A model generated the notes under the pieces. That model was not told the origin of the DNA and searched no databases. It saw only the letters and a list, made by a program, of their open reading frames with translations. From Phyllobacterium zundukense (GTDB lineage Bacteria > Pseudomonadota > Alphaproteobacteria > Rhizobiales > Rhizobiaceae), in NCBI RefSeq assembly GCF_002764115.1, contig NZ_CP017940.1, positions 372,001-436,000 of the forward strand: a DNA stretch of 64,000 bases. The letters are read 5' to 3'. Made by a program: the position numbers and the translations under genes. Below, one piece after another: positions 8,785-17,796 of the stretch. Within the stretch, counting starts at the first letter, position 1; each line of letters opens with the position of its first letter.

Positions 8785-9158
8785 AGTGAATTCTCCTTTC
8801 CAGTCAGAGCATCGCCAATCGCTGCAAGCAACGCTTGCCCGTCGAAAGGCTTGCGAAAGAACAGGGTATGTTTTGGCTGCAACAGCTCTGCGAGCTCGTG
8901 GCGGCCGGTGACTAGGATCACTGGCAGGTCGGGGCGTCTTTCGTTAATCAAGCGCCGCAACTCGAAGCCGTCCATGCCAGGCATGCCGATATCCGTGATC
9001 AGACAATCGATCTCCGGCAGAGCATTGCTGTTGAGCAGTATCTGGGCCGATGAAAATGCCCGCACGGCGTGTCCCGCTGACTCGAGAAGATCCCCGAGCG
9101 ATTCGAGCAGGCGCTGGTCATCATCGACGATCGCTATCACGGACTTCGGGTTGTACAT
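8781..9158 (-). CDS. Single-domain response regulator (module 1)
   Basis: 125 residues, receiver domain only: IAIVDDDQRLLESL, phospho-acceptor Asp56 (CLITDIGMPG), and Lys103 in FFRKPF. No output domain. It overlaps both neighbours (22 bp with the upstream regulator, 4 bp with the downstream one), so translation is coupled. Stand-alone receivers next to hybrid-less PAS kinases often act as phosphate sinks or shuttles; that role is inferred. Confidence 0.9.
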   Translation of the reverse strand: MYNPKSVIAIVDDDQRLLESLGDLLESAGHAVRAFSSAQILLNSNALPEIDCLITDIGMPGMDGFELRRLINERRPDLPVILVTGRHELAELLQPKHTLFFRKPFDGQALLAAIGDALTGKENSL

Positions 9159-9802
9159 TCTTGCGAGCTTCCTGAACGTCTGGAATGAGTGATCGGGACA
9201 TGCAGCTTTTCGGCGATCCGCACCAGGTCGGCGAGCGATGCCGCCTGCATCTTGTGCATGATCTTGCTCCGGTGGATTTCAAGGGTAATCTCACTGATGC
9301 CGAGTTCCGCGGCCGCTTGCTTGTTGAGGAGGCCGCTGACCACGAGCGGCAGCACCTCGCGCTCTCGTGGCGTAAGAGCCTCCAAGCGGCGAACAAGCTC
9401 GGCCAGTTCCGCACGCGCTGATCGCTGAGTGCGGTCCCGGTCGATCGCCGCACGAACCGCCGCAATTAGATCGCTCTCCCCAACCGGCTTGGTCAAAAAG
9501 TCGACAGCACCGCCCTGGATGGCCCGCACTGACGATGGAATGTCTCCATGCCCTGTGAGGAATACGATTGGGGGATGGACGTCGTCGGATAGCTGCTTTT
9601 GGAATTCCAGACCGTTGATGTCGGGCAGCTCGACATCGAGGATCAGGCAAGCCGGCAGATCCGGCTTCTCAAAAGCGACATAGTCCGCGGCGACGGCGAA
9701 CGTTTTGGCTTGCCATCCCAAGGACTCCAACAGTTCGCCGACCCCCTCACGCACCCTGGCGTCGTCATCCACCAAGAACACGATTTCCTCGCGCGTGCTC
9801 AT
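9137..9802 (-). CDS. FixJ/NarL-type response regulator (module 1, first regulator)
   Basis: 221 residues: receiver with VDDDARVREG and Asp56 (CLILDVELPD), FLTKPVGESD, then LuxR-type helix-turn-helix (ALTPREREVLPLV, SEITLEIHRSKIMHKM). Its start overlaps the stop of the kinase gene by 4 bp. The helix-turn-helix differs from that at 8074-8784 (TLEIHRSKIMHKM against TVKLHRSNVMRKM), so the two regulators of the module probably bind different sites. Confidence 0.92.
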   Translation of the reverse strand: MSTREEIVFLVDDDARVREGVGELLESLGWQAKTFAVAADYVAFEKPDLPACLILDVELPDINGLEFQKQLSDDVHPPIVFLTGHGDIPSSVRAIQGGAVDFLTKPVGESDLIAAVRAAIDRDRTQRSARAELAELVRRLEALTPREREVLPLVVSGLLNKQAAAELGISEITLEIHRSKIMHKMQAASLADLVRIAEKLHVPITHSRRSGSSQECTTRSP

Positions 9803-11745
9803 GGCGCCTCGCTTGCCTCCAACGGAAGCGTAAAGGCGACAGTCGCCCCGCGCGTCTCGTTGTTGGCCATCCAGAGGCGGCCCCCATGCGATTCGATGAT
9901 TGAACGGCAGATGGCGAGCCCCATGCCCATACCATGCTGCTTGGTGGTAAAGAACGGCTCGAAGACGCGCGCGGCGTCCTCAAAACCACTTCCGGCGTCG
10001 CGTACCTCGATACGGATCGCATCGAGGCCGTCGCGGAGTGAGCATATCTGGAGCACACGCGCGCCGTCGATCACGGCGTCCATCGCCTCGATACCGTTGC
10101 GGATCAGGTTCACAAGCACCTGCTGCATCTGGACGGGATCGAGCGCGACTGACGGCAGTTCCGGCTCGAGCTTCGTCTCGACACGGATGTCCTTCGCCGC
10201 GATCCCGTCAGCCATCAGTCGGCAGGCTTCACTAATCACGCGGTTGATGTCTTCAGACGATCTGGCGTGCGGTGCCTGACGGAAGAGGGCGCGAATGCGG
10301 CTGACGACGTCCGCTGCCGAGTTGGCGTCGCGGGTGATGCGCTCGGCTGTTATCTTGGCGCGCTCGACGTTTGGAGGCTCGGCAGACAGCCAACGGTGGC
10401 ACGCGTGGGAATTCGCGACGATCGCGGCCAGCGGCTGGTTCACTTCGTGCGCGATCGAGGCAGAAAGCTCGGCCAAACTGGCTGCCTGAGTCGCCCGCGC
10501 GAGCTGGTCTGAGGCGTGCCGCAGCGCCTCTTCTGCGTGCACCTGATCGTCTATGTCGTGACAGAGGCCGAACCACTGGACGATGCGTCCGTCCTGATCG
10601 CGCAGCGGCTCGGCGCGACCCGACATCCAGCGATACACGCCATCCGCGCGACGCAGGCGATACTTCATGGAGAAGCGCTCTCCTGTGATGAGGCATTGCC
10701 CGAGGACGTCTCCCACCTCCTCGGCATCGTCCGGGTGGAAGATGGTGTCGAACACCACTGCCAACTGACGCTTGTCCTCCAGGTCCATGCCGAGAAAGTT
10801 TGCCATGCGTTTATTGACGAGCGTGGTCTCTCCGTCCGGGGTAAGACGCCAGAGGTTACTCGGAACCATGTCAACAAGCAGCGAGAGCTCCCGCTCCCGC
10901 TCGCGTAACGCCTCCTGGGCGCGCATCTCATCGTCGATGTCGAGAGATACGCCGTACCATTGCACAATCGCTCCGTCTTGATCACGCCGGGGCTCCACCC
11001 TGCACTCCGCCCATCGATAGGAGCTATCTTTCTCGCGCCAACGAAACCGCATCACGGCGCCGCGCCCCGCTTCGAAACAATTCATTAACGTTCGTTGCAC
11101 CTCGGGAGCATCTTCGGGATAAATCAGCTCTTGCAGCAACGTTTCGATACGCGGCTCCCCGAGGGCTTCGAAATTGGGGATAACGGAGCGGAAATGGTCC
11201 TGGTATCGCTTGTTAAAGTAAACGGGTGCATCCATCGACGTTACGCTCCAGATGCGGACCGGCACGGCGTCGATCATCTCCTGAAGCTGCCGCTCACTCC
11301 GCCGCAGCGCCTCTTCAGCATGCATCTGATCGTCTATGTCGTGACAGAGACCATACCACTGGACAATGCGTCCATCATGATCCCGCATCGGCTCGGCTCG
11401 GCTCGACATCCAACGATAGACGCCGTCAGCGCGGCGCAGGCGATACCTCATCGTGAAGCGTTCGCCGGTGACGAGGCAGCGGATTAGCGTGTCCCTGAAC
11501 TCCGCTGCGTCGTCTGGGTGGACGGCCTCTATGACCGTCTCCAATCGCCGCTTACCTGGCTTGTCTGTATCCGGTACGTCCAGGCCGAGGAAATCGACCA
11601 TACGCTTATTGAAGAACGTCGGCTCCCCGTCCGGTGTCAGCCGCCACAGGTGGCTCGGTACCATGTCAATGAGCTGCGCGAGTTCCTGTTCCCGGTCGCG
11701 CAGCTCCTCCTCGACGTGCTTTTGATTTTCGATTTCTGTCGGCAT
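9799..11745 (-). CDS. Triple-PAS sensor histidine kinase (module 1)
   Basis: 648 residues from the ATG at 11745, which follows GGAGCAGCCGATT. Three PAS domains (about 20-140, 150-275, 280-405), a HisKA domain with phospho-acceptor in ASIAHEVNQPLAAI (about 430), and an HATPase domain (VLVNLIRNGIEAMD, then GMGMGLAICRSI). PAS1 and PAS3 are near copies (both carry RLRRADGVYRWMS and GLCHDIDDQ), showing internal duplication. No membrane segments, so a cytoplasmic sensor. It heads an overlapping operon with three response regulators. Confidence 0.93.
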   Translation of the reverse strand: MPTEIENQKHVEEELRDREQELAQLIDMVPSHLWRLTPDGEPTFFNKRMVDFLGLDVPDTDKPGKRRLETVIEAVHPDDAAEFRDTLIRCLVTGERFTMRYRLRRADGVYRWMSSRAEPMRDHDGRIVQWYGLCHDIDDQMHAEEALRRSERQLQEMIDAVPVRIWSVTSMDAPVYFNKRYQDHFRSVIPNFEALGEPRIETLLQELIYPEDAPEVQRTLMNCFEAGRGAVMRFRWREKDSSYRWAECRVEPRRDQDGAIVQWYGVSLDIDDEMRAQEALRERERELSLLVDMVPSNLWRLTPDGETTLVNKRMANFLGMDLEDKRQLAVVFDTIFHPDDAEEVGDVLGQCLITGERFSMKYRLRRADGVYRWMSGRAEPLRDQDGRIVQWFGLCHDIDDQVHAEEALRHASDQLARATQAASLAELSASIAHEVNQPLAAIVANSHACHRWLSAEPPNVERAKITAERITRDANSAADVVSRIRALFRQAPHARSSEDINRVISEACRLMADGIAAKDIRVETKLEPELPSVALDPVQMQQVLVNLIRNGIEAMDAVIDGARVLQICSLRDGLDAIRIEVRDAGSGFEDAARVFEPFFTTKQHGMGMGLAICRSIIESHGGRLWMANNETRGATVAFTLPLEASEAP

Positions 11746-12050
11746 AATCGGCTGCTCCTGCCCCACAGTGCAAACGTTGGGACCATCTACACTTTTTATG
11801 CCGCTAGCAATCGGTGTTTGGGCCGGTGAAATCATAGCACAGCTTAATCCAGCCCTGCCCCTGCCGCACGTCATGGAAAACCATGATTGCATTTAGATGT
11901 GCGAGCTGAAGCGCAAACAGCACCGAATCTGCGAAATAGGCCACCCTAAACGAAGGAATAGCACGACTGCACATCTGGTAGGATAGCCGGAGCGCGCGCC
12001 TAAAGACCATGATGTGGCGCATACAACGCTATCCCAAAAAGGACAGAAAA
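11746..12050. other. Divergent promoter region
   Basis: About 305 bp between the start of the kinase operon (leftward) and the AhpD-like gene (rightward). It must hold both promoters; no palindrome or recognisable sigma consensus was found by eye. Confidence 0.45.
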
Positions 12051-12497
12051 ATGACACCGCGCTTCATGCCCTTCAAAATCGCGCCCGATCTCATCAAGAC
12101 TTTAGTGAATCTTGAAAATGGCCTCGCCGCCGGGCTCGAGCGCAGCCTGACAGAACTCGTCAAACTACGGGCCTCGCAGATCAACGGGTGTGCGTACTGC
12201 ATCCATATGCACGTAACCGACGCGCTTTCGCACGGCGAGACCGAGATGAGATTGTTCATGCTGGATGCATGGCGGGAGTCCTCACTTTATACGGATCGCG
12301 AACGCGCCGCCCTGGCATGGACCGAGTCGTTGACCCTGCTCGCCGACACCGGCGCACCGGATGATGATTATGCCCTGGTGAAGAAGCAATTCAACGAGGT
12401 CGAACTCGTCAACCTGACCCTCACGATCGGTGCGATCAATCTCTGGAACCGATTACAAGTTGCCGCTCGCGCTGCGCACCCCGCCAACGCCGGCTGA
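12051..12497 (+). CDS. Carboxymuconolactone decarboxylase family (AhpD-like) protein
   Basis: 148 residues from the ATG at 12051 (AAGGACAG four to five bases upstream; an in-frame ATG at 12009 would add a poorly conserved lead). The AhpD-type redox motif is complete: LRASQINGCAYCIHMH, a CxxC with the downstream histidine. Such proteins are alkylhydroperoxidase-like and form homo-oligomers. It heads a rightward set of small stress-type genes that starts back-to-back with the PAS-kinase operon. Confidence 0.9.
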   Translation: MTPRFMPFKIAPDLIKTLVNLENGLAAGLERSLTELVKLRASQINGCAYCIHMHVTDALSHGETEMRLFMLDAWRESSLYTDRERAALAWTESLTLLADTGAPDDDYALVKKQFNEVELVNLTLTIGAINLWNRLQVAARAAHPANAG

Positions 12498-12550
12498 GGT
12501 GTCCGTGGCGGGCCTGGCAAAATCATTGTTGTCAACCATCGAGTGTGCTC

Positions 12551-12832
12551 ATGAACAATTCCGTTGAAGACAACGTCACATACGACCGTTACGAGATGCC
12601 GATCGCCGCCGGTTTCATTGCCGCCGCGTATGACAGGATCGAGGACGACACAGTCATACTGGTCCATACCGAAGTGCCGTTCGAATACTCCGGTCAAGGA
12701 ATCGGCTCGAGATTGGCTGATGGAGTGTTCGACCTAATCCGCCAGAGTGGTCGTAAAGTGGTGCCAAAGTGCACCTTCATGGCCAAATTCTCGGCCAGCC
12801 ATCCGGAATACCGCGACATGATCGCGGGTTGA
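12551..12832 (+). CDS. GNAT-family N-acetyltransferase-like protein (YjdJ type)
   Basis: 93 residues. The compact core matches short GNAT proteins: HTEVPFEYSGQGIGSRLADG contains the acetyl-CoA binding loop (GQGIGS), then KVVPKCTFMAKFSASHPEYRDMI, typical of the family's C-terminus. A GTG at 12545 could add two residues. It is 53 bp after the AhpD-like gene and followed by a strong terminator, so the two form a unit. Substrate unknown. Confidence 0.85.
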   Translation: MNNSVEDNVTYDRYEMPIAAGFIAAAYDRIEDDTVILVHTEVPFEYSGQGIGSRLADGVFDLIRQSGRKVVPKCTFMAKFSASHPEYRDMIAG

Positions 12833-12874
12833 TCGAGCCACACCACGATTTAGACGCCCTACCTTGGGGTCGAG

Positions 12875-12904
12875 AAGCCTTCGTTTGATCGCGAAGGCTT
12901 TTTT
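12875..12904 (+). terminator. Rho-independent terminator after GNAT gene
   Basis: Stem AAGCCTTCG (12875-12883) pairs with CGAAGGCTT (12892-12900) across an 8-base loop and runs into TTTTTT. It closes the AhpD-like/GNAT unit. Confidence 0.8.
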
Positions 12905-13188
12905 CGTCGACCATATCAATGGCCGACTTACTCCGAGATCGTAACGATCCATAAATCCGCCATAGTCTTTTCTCGCGAAATCTATGCACCGGGGTGGGCC
13001 TGGAGCAGGAGATGGCCACTTTCGTGCCCATCCGCAACACTGACATACGCCGTTCCTAAACTTCGGGATGGGTCGACTAAACCTGCTGATTAGAGCGGTA
13101 TGCCCCGTGCACGATAGAATGATTTCATTGCTCCAGCCATTGTCTGAAACGATCGAGTAGATCCGAAACATTCACCGAGGAGACGAGA

Positions 13189-13293
13189 ATGACCCAGCGC
13201 GTCAACTATGCAGAACAGTCCCCGGAGCTACTACAGAAATTCACGGAATTTCTGGCGGCAACCCGTGAGAGTGCAATCGAAGAGCCGATCTAA
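13189..13293 (+). pseudogene. N-terminal fragment of an AhpD-like/carboxymuconolactone decarboxylase gene
   Basis: A 34-codon frame, with GAGGAG upstream of its ATG, encodes MTQRVNYAEQSPELLQKF followed by a short helix and EEPI, then stops. This is the typical start of AhpD-like proteins, which would continue into the RASQINGC / CxxC region; that region is absent in all frames downstream. So the gene is truncated, with its translation start intact. It sits 124 bp before an NmrA-like gene and 357 bp after the intact family member's unit. Confidence 0.65.
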
Positions 13294-13417
13294 AGCGACA
13301 AGCCACGACGCGACCTCGACTCGTCCAAGCTTCAAAGTCTTTCGCGGCTGATTGCAGCTTGGACGGTCGGAAACTTAGTTATTTGGCCAGATTGGGCCGC
13401 GAACAGGGAGATACGTT

Positions 13418-14182
13418 ATGAGAATCGTTGTTATCGGTGGCACTGGGCTTATCGGGTCCAAGACCGTGGCGCGTTTGCGCAATAAAGGCCACGAGGTAGT
13501 TGCCGCGTCACCAAACTCCGGCGTTAACACCATCACAGGTGAGGGCCTGACGGAAGCGTTGGCGGGTGCTGAGGTTGTGCTTGATTTGGCAAACTCGCCT
13601 TCTTTTGAAGAGAAGGCGGTCCGCGAATTCTTCGAAACGGCAGGCCATAATCTGCTCACCGCCGAAGCCAAGGCGGGTGTAAAGCACCATATTGCGCTTT
13701 CCGTGGTGGGAACGGAGCGATTGCAGGACAACGGGTACTTCAGGGCTAAACTTGTTCAGGAAAAACTCATCAAGGCTTCCCCTATCCCATACACGATCGT
13801 CCATTCTACCCAGTTCTTCGAATTTCTGAAGGGAATAGCTGATTCAGGCACCGTCGGCACCGTCGCTCGTCTTTCGCCTGCCTATTTCCAGCCCATCGCA
13901 TCCGACGACGTTGCCGATGCGATGGCAGATGTTGCCCTCGCAAAACCACTCAATGGCATGATGGAGATCGCTGGTCCTGAACGCGTTCGCATGAACGAGA
14001 TCGTTGCCAAGTATCTGAAGGAGATCAACGATCCGCGGACGGTCGAGGCAGATATTCATGCGCGCTATTTCGGGTCTGAACTGAACGATCAGTCGCTTGT
14101 TCCCGGCGAGGGTGCGCGGATCGGCAAGATCGGTTTTAAGGATTGGCTGCGTCAATCGCAGCAACTGCAGCCGACGAAGTAA
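13418..14182 (+). CDS. NmrA-like / atypical SDR NAD(P)-binding protein (copy 1)
   Basis: 254 residues. N-terminal nucleotide-binding motif VVIGGTGLIGSKTV (GxxGxxG) and a Rossmann fold of the NmrA/atypical SDR group; LSVVGTERL and YFRAKLVQEKLI are family-typical, and there is no classical YxxxK site. GGGAGATACGTT precedes the ATG. It is a close paralogue of the protein at 16272-17024, both keeping the stretch VVGT, FRAK and HSTQFFEF. Possibly a redox sensor or quinone reductase; function not shown. Confidence 0.85.
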   Translation: MRIVVIGGTGLIGSKTVARLRNKGHEVVAASPNSGVNTITGEGLTEALAGAEVVLDLANSPSFEEKAVREFFETAGHNLLTAEAKAGVKHHIALSVVGTERLQDNGYFRAKLVQEKLIKASPIPYTIVHSTQFFEFLKGIADSGTVGTVARLSPAYFQPIASDDVADAMADVALAKPLNGMMEIAGPERVRMNEIVAKYLKEINDPRTVEADIHARYFGSELNDQSLVPGEGARIGKIGFKDWLRQSQQLQPTK

Positions 14183-14255
14183 TTACAGCGAGCAAAGGGA
14201 ATATGACACGCGGTCAGACACTCACCTTCCGCCAACAAATCTAAGGAAAAATCAA

Positions 14256-14672
14256 ATGATCAGAACCATTCTGCTCTCCACAGCCGTTGTCCTTTGCGCC
14301 ACGGTGACCGGCTTTGCCGGCAGCGCCAGCAATGAAGCGAAGGTAACGCTGGTATACGAACACGAACTGCCCAACGTTCCCGGTAAAAGCATGAAAGGTG
14401 TGCTTGTCGAATACGGGCCGGGCGGGTCGAACCCGGCACATAGGCATCCGAATTCCGCATTCATTTACGCGACCGTTCTGGAAGGGGCATTCAAGAGCCA
14501 GGTCAACGACGGACCCGCCAAGGTCTACAAGGTCGGAGAGAGTTGGTCAGAGTCCCCGGGCGACCGTCATCGTGTCAGCGCAAACGCCAGCACAACCGAG
14601 CGCGCCCGGCTGCTGGCGGTGTTTGTCGTAGACACCGACGAGAAAGACCTCGTCCTGCCCTATCACGAATAG
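14256..14672 (+). CDS. Exported cupin-domain protein
   Basis: 138 residues from the ATG at 14256 (AAGGAAAAATCAA upstream). An N-terminal signal peptide (MIRTILLSTAVVLCATVTGF, cut near GFAG/SAS) precedes a single cupin fold: motif 1 GGSNPAHRHPNSAFIYATVL and motif 2 GDRHRVSANAS give metal-binding histidines. It lies between the NmrA-like gene and the MscS-type channel in the same direction with short gaps, so it is likely co-transcribed. Confidence 0.85.
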   Translation: MIRTILLSTAVVLCATVTGFAGSASNEAKVTLVYEHELPNVPGKSMKGVLVEYGPGGSNPAHRHPNSAFIYATVLEGAFKSQVNDGPAKVYKVGESWSESPGDRHRVSANASTTERARLLAVFVVDTDEKDLVLPYHE

Positions 14673-14701
14673 CCAGGGTATTTCCAAAGGGCGAGGCAGG
14701 C

Positions 14702-16213
14702 ATGAGCATCGATCTAACCATCGCAGAAATGATGACCTCGCCAATTATCAACGCTGGCTGGGTCGCCCTGGCCGGCGTGATTGTCACGCGTGCCCTTGTC
14801 CGTCATCACGCATTTCTGAAATTGATCGCACAAATCGCTTTCTTCATTGCGCTGACCGGAATTCTGCTTGCCAACAACATCTTGCCCTATGACGTCCATC
14901 CGGGCAGCGGTTCGGCGGTAGAAACCGTCGTTCTGGGACTGGTGAAAATTGTCTGGTGGATGAATGTCGCCTGGGCGCTCATTGCCTTTGTCCGTCTCTA
15001 CCTGGTGTTAGAGAGAAAACCGCGTGAGGCAAGGCTCATTCAAGATATCGTCGTGGGGTTGATCTATCTGGGCACGGCCTTATCGATCGTCGCTTTCGTA
15101 TTCAGCGTGCCGGTCGGAACATTGCTCGCCACGTCCGGTATCTTCGCGATCATATTGGGTCTGGCACTTCAGAACACGCTGAGCGATGCATTTTCCGGAG
15201 TCGCGCTCAACCTGGGTCGGCCGTTTGTCCTTGGTGACTGGATCAAGCTGAGCGATGGCACCGAGGGCCGCGTCGTCGAGAGCAACTGGCGAGCGACGCA
15301 CCTGTTGACCGCAGGCAACAATATCGCCGTTCTGCCGAACGGCTTTCTCGCCAAGCTGGGCCTGACAAACGTTAGCCATCCAAATGAGTCCCATGGCATG
15401 GCCCTGTCTGTAAGACTTGCCCCGACCAAGATCCCGTCAACCATCATTGAGTGCATGCAGATGGTCTTGCTGAGCTGCAATTCGATCGTCAGAGATCCAG
15501 CCCCATTGGTTTCATTAAAAAATCTGGACGCCACCGCAATTGAAGTCGAACTGCTGTTTCAGGTGTCAAGCATCGCGCAAAGTATCGCCGCCAAGAACGA
15601 GCTGATTGATTTGATCTACCGCCACACGAAATCGGCAGGGTTGCTTTTGTCCAGCCCCGCATCATCCGTGAGTTTGGATGTAGGAGATACTCGCAGCGCT
15701 GTACCCCACAGTCTTTCTGCGCTTGAACTTCTCGAAGCCATACCCCTGTTTTCGGCTCTGACCCACGAGGAACGACGGGCCCTAGCTGACAAAGTTTCAA
15801 CCAGAACGTACCGGAAAGATGAAGTCATAGTGCATCAAGGTCAAAAGCTATGCTCATTGATGATTGTTAGAAGTGGAGTTCTGGTTCTGACCCGGCAGGG
15901 CGCCAACGGCGAAGATGAGATCGAACGATTTGCACCGGGTGATTTCTTTGGTGAGGACGGGTTGCTCGCGGGAACTGGGGAGCCGGGAACAGTTACCGCG
16001 CTCGCTGCTGCCGTACTATTCGAATTGGATCAGAAGAGTTTAGCACCGCTGCTGAAGGCTCGCCCCGATATGGCGGACGATCTAGCTTCGTTTTTAGCAC
16101 ACCGCTTTGAGAGCCGCCTTCAAACTTCTCATTCAACACAAGGACTATCGCGCCACCGCTCGGTAGCCGAAATGTTGAAATCCATGGAGACCGTGTTCCG
16201 GCCCAACCTGTAA
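14702..16213 (+). CDS. MscS-family channel with C-terminal cyclic-nucleotide-binding domain
   Basis: 503 residues from the ATG at 14702 (GAGGCAGGC upstream). About four membrane helices fill residues 12-170; the pore-lining helix and MscS beta domain follow (ILGLALQNTLSDAFSG, LGRPFVLGDWIKL, NWRATHLLTAGNN). After about residue 340 a cNMP-binding domain begins (LLEAIPLFSALTHEERRAL), with EVIVHQGQ and the phosphate-binding-cassette-like GDFFGEDGLLAGTGEPGTV. This is the architecture of bacterial cyclic-nucleotide-gated MscS homologues (bCNG), in which mechanical gating is often lost. Starting 29 bp after the cupin gene, it fits the same operon. Confidence 0.9.
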   Translation: MSIDLTIAEMMTSPIINAGWVALAGVIVTRALVRHHAFLKLIAQIAFFIALTGILLANNILPYDVHPGSGSAVETVVLGLVKIVWWMNVAWALIAFVRLYLVLERKPREARLIQDIVVGLIYLGTALSIVAFVFSVPVGTLLATSGIFAIILGLALQNTLSDAFSGVALNLGRPFVLGDWIKLSDGTEGRVVESNWRATHLLTAGNNIAVLPNGFLAKLGLTNVSHPNESHGMALSVRLAPTKIPSTIIECMQMVLLSCNSIVRDPAPLVSLKNLDATAIEVELLFQVSSIAQSIAAKNELIDLIYRHTKSAGLLLSSPASSVSLDVGDTRSAVPHSLSALELLEAIPLFSALTHEERRALADKVSTRTYRKDEVIVHQGQKLCSLMIVRSGVLVLTRQGANGEDEIERFAPGDFFGEDGLLAGTGEPGTVTALAAAVLFELDQKSLAPLLKARPDMADDLASFLAHRFESRLQTSHSTQGLSRHRSVAEMLKSMETVFRPNL

Positions 16214-16271
16214 ATTTGGTTATCCGTGAATGTAGGCTGTTGAGGAAAGGCACCTTAGAGGGAGCAATTTG

Positions 16272-17024
16272 ATGAAAATCGCGGTTATGGGAGCGAGCGG
16301 ACTGATCGGAACGAAAGTCGTTGAGAAGCTTCGCCACGCAGGTATTGAGGTAGTCGCTGCATCCCCGACTTTCGGAGTCAACAGTGTGACAGGCGAAGGC
16401 CTCAGAGCAGCCGTCGCGGGAGCTGACGTTGTCATCGACGTCACCAACACCACGTCATTTGGCGACAACTCGGCCCTGGAGTTTTTCAAGGCCTCCACCC
16501 GTAACTTGTTGGCTGCTTCAGCAGATGCTGGCATCGGCCACTATCTTGCCCTTTCCGTGGTGGGAACTCCTCGCCTTGTTGAAAGTGATTATTTCCGCGC
16601 GAAGATGGTTCAGGAAAATCTCATCAGGGCAGCAAGGAGGCCCTATACCATCCTCCATTCCACGCAATTTTTTGAGTTTATCAGTGGCGTGATCGACATG
16701 GGAGCAGACGGCGATGACCTCAGGCTTCCCTCAGCATCTGTAAGACCGATAGCTGCTGATAATGTCGCTGAAATGCTGGCCGAATTGGCGATGGAAACAG
16801 CAAAGAACGATACCATCGAGATCGGAGGGCCAGAGCAGTTCGGTCTCGACGAGATTGCGCGTGTCCAGCTCGCAGCCAACGAAGATACGCGCCAGGTCAT
16901 TCGTGACAGCAGAGCGCGTTACTATGGCGTCGAGTTAAACGACGACACACTGCTTCCACTCAAGGGGTCACACGTGGCTTCACGACGATATGTCGACTGG
17001 CTGTATCATTCGATGGCCGGCTAG
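16272..17024 (+). CDS. NmrA-like / atypical SDR NAD(P)-binding protein (copy 2)
   Basis: 250 residues from the ATG at 16272 (GAGGGAGCAATTTG upstream; a TTG one codon earlier is possible). Same architecture as the 13418-14182 protein: VMGASGLIGTKVVEKL at the N-terminus, LSVVGTPRLVESDYFRAKM and TILHSTQFFEFISG in the middle. The pair flank the cupin and channel genes, suggesting duplication within the cluster followed by divergence. Confidence 0.85.
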   Translation: MKIAVMGASGLIGTKVVEKLRHAGIEVVAASPTFGVNSVTGEGLRAAVAGADVVIDVTNTTSFGDNSALEFFKASTRNLLAASADAGIGHYLALSVVGTPRLVESDYFRAKMVQENLIRAARRPYTILHSTQFFEFISGVIDMGADGDDLRLPSASVRPIAADNVAEMLAELAMETAKNDTIEIGGPEQFGLDEIARVQLAANEDTRQVIRDSRARYYGVELNDDTLLPLKGSHVASRRYVDWLYHSMAG

Positions 17025-17112
17025 GAAGTCGACATCCAGGTCTCTTGTCATCCGCCAAATCAAGCGTCAGGGTCTCTGGTAATTCATAACGCGTACGTAT
17101 AAGGTATGTGTT

Positions 17113-17748
17113 ATGAAAAAGCCTTCGATCAAATCTGAAATCCTGCGCGAGGAAGCTGCGCATAGCAACAACACCGGAAGAACCAGTCTGTATGGTGCTG
17201 CGGTCGAGTATGGCATCCATTGCATGGTTTGGTTGATCGAGCCGCGGACAAAGCCCGTCAGCAGTCGCGACCTTGCCGAACTGCAGGGTGTGCCGACAAC
17301 ATTGATGGCGAGGATCATGCCGAGGCTTGAAAAGGCCGGGCTCGTCGTGTCGACCAGCGGCATCAGCGGGGGCTATAGGCTCGCTAAAGAGCCAAAAGAC
17401 ATAACTGTGCTCGACATTGCCGATGCGATCGACGGTCGCAAAAGCGTGTTCGACTGCAAAGATATCCGCAAGAATTGCGTTTTGTTCGGTGGGGAAGCTC
17501 CCGCTTGGATGACTCGTGGCGTATGCGGCGTCCACGCCGTCATGCTGCGCGCCGAGAAAAGCATGCGCAACGAGATGGACCGTACAACCCTTCAAGACCT
17601 GTCGACGGGTTTCAGCGTTCTGGCTCCCGCGGATTTTGGCGAGGATATCGGCCAGTGGCTGGATAACCGCGCAACCAATCGGGAACTCGCCCGCATTTCG
17701 GCAGTCAAAGACAGCTCGAGGAACCGACGTCGTGGATCGGATGGCTGA
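17113..17748 (+). CDS. Rrf2-family transcriptional regulator
   Basis: 211 residues. Winged-helix part: GAAVEYGIHCMVWLIE, SSRDLAELQGVPTTLMARIM, then SGGYRLAKEPKDITVLDIAD, all Rrf2 hallmarks. The three-cysteine region FDCKDIRKNC ... RGVCGVH could bind an iron-sulfur cluster or sense redox/NO as in NsrR/RsrR, which is inferred. The start codon lies inside an inverted repeat CATAAC (17085-17090) / GTTATG (17110-17115), a candidate autoregulatory site. The C-terminal tail is longer than usual. Confidence 0.88.
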   Translation: MKKPSIKSEILREEAAHSNNTGRTSLYGAAVEYGIHCMVWLIEPRTKPVSSRDLAELQGVPTTLMARIMPRLEKAGLVVSTSGISGGYRLAKEPKDITVLDIADAIDGRKSVFDCKDIRKNCVLFGGEAPAWMTRGVCGVHAVMLRAEKSMRNEMDRTTLQDLSTGFSVLAPADFGEDIGQWLDNRATNRELARISAVKDSSRNRRRGSDG

Positions 17749-17796
17749 TTGTTGACGGGCGGCAGATTGAGGTTGAGCAACGCACTGGATGGACAC

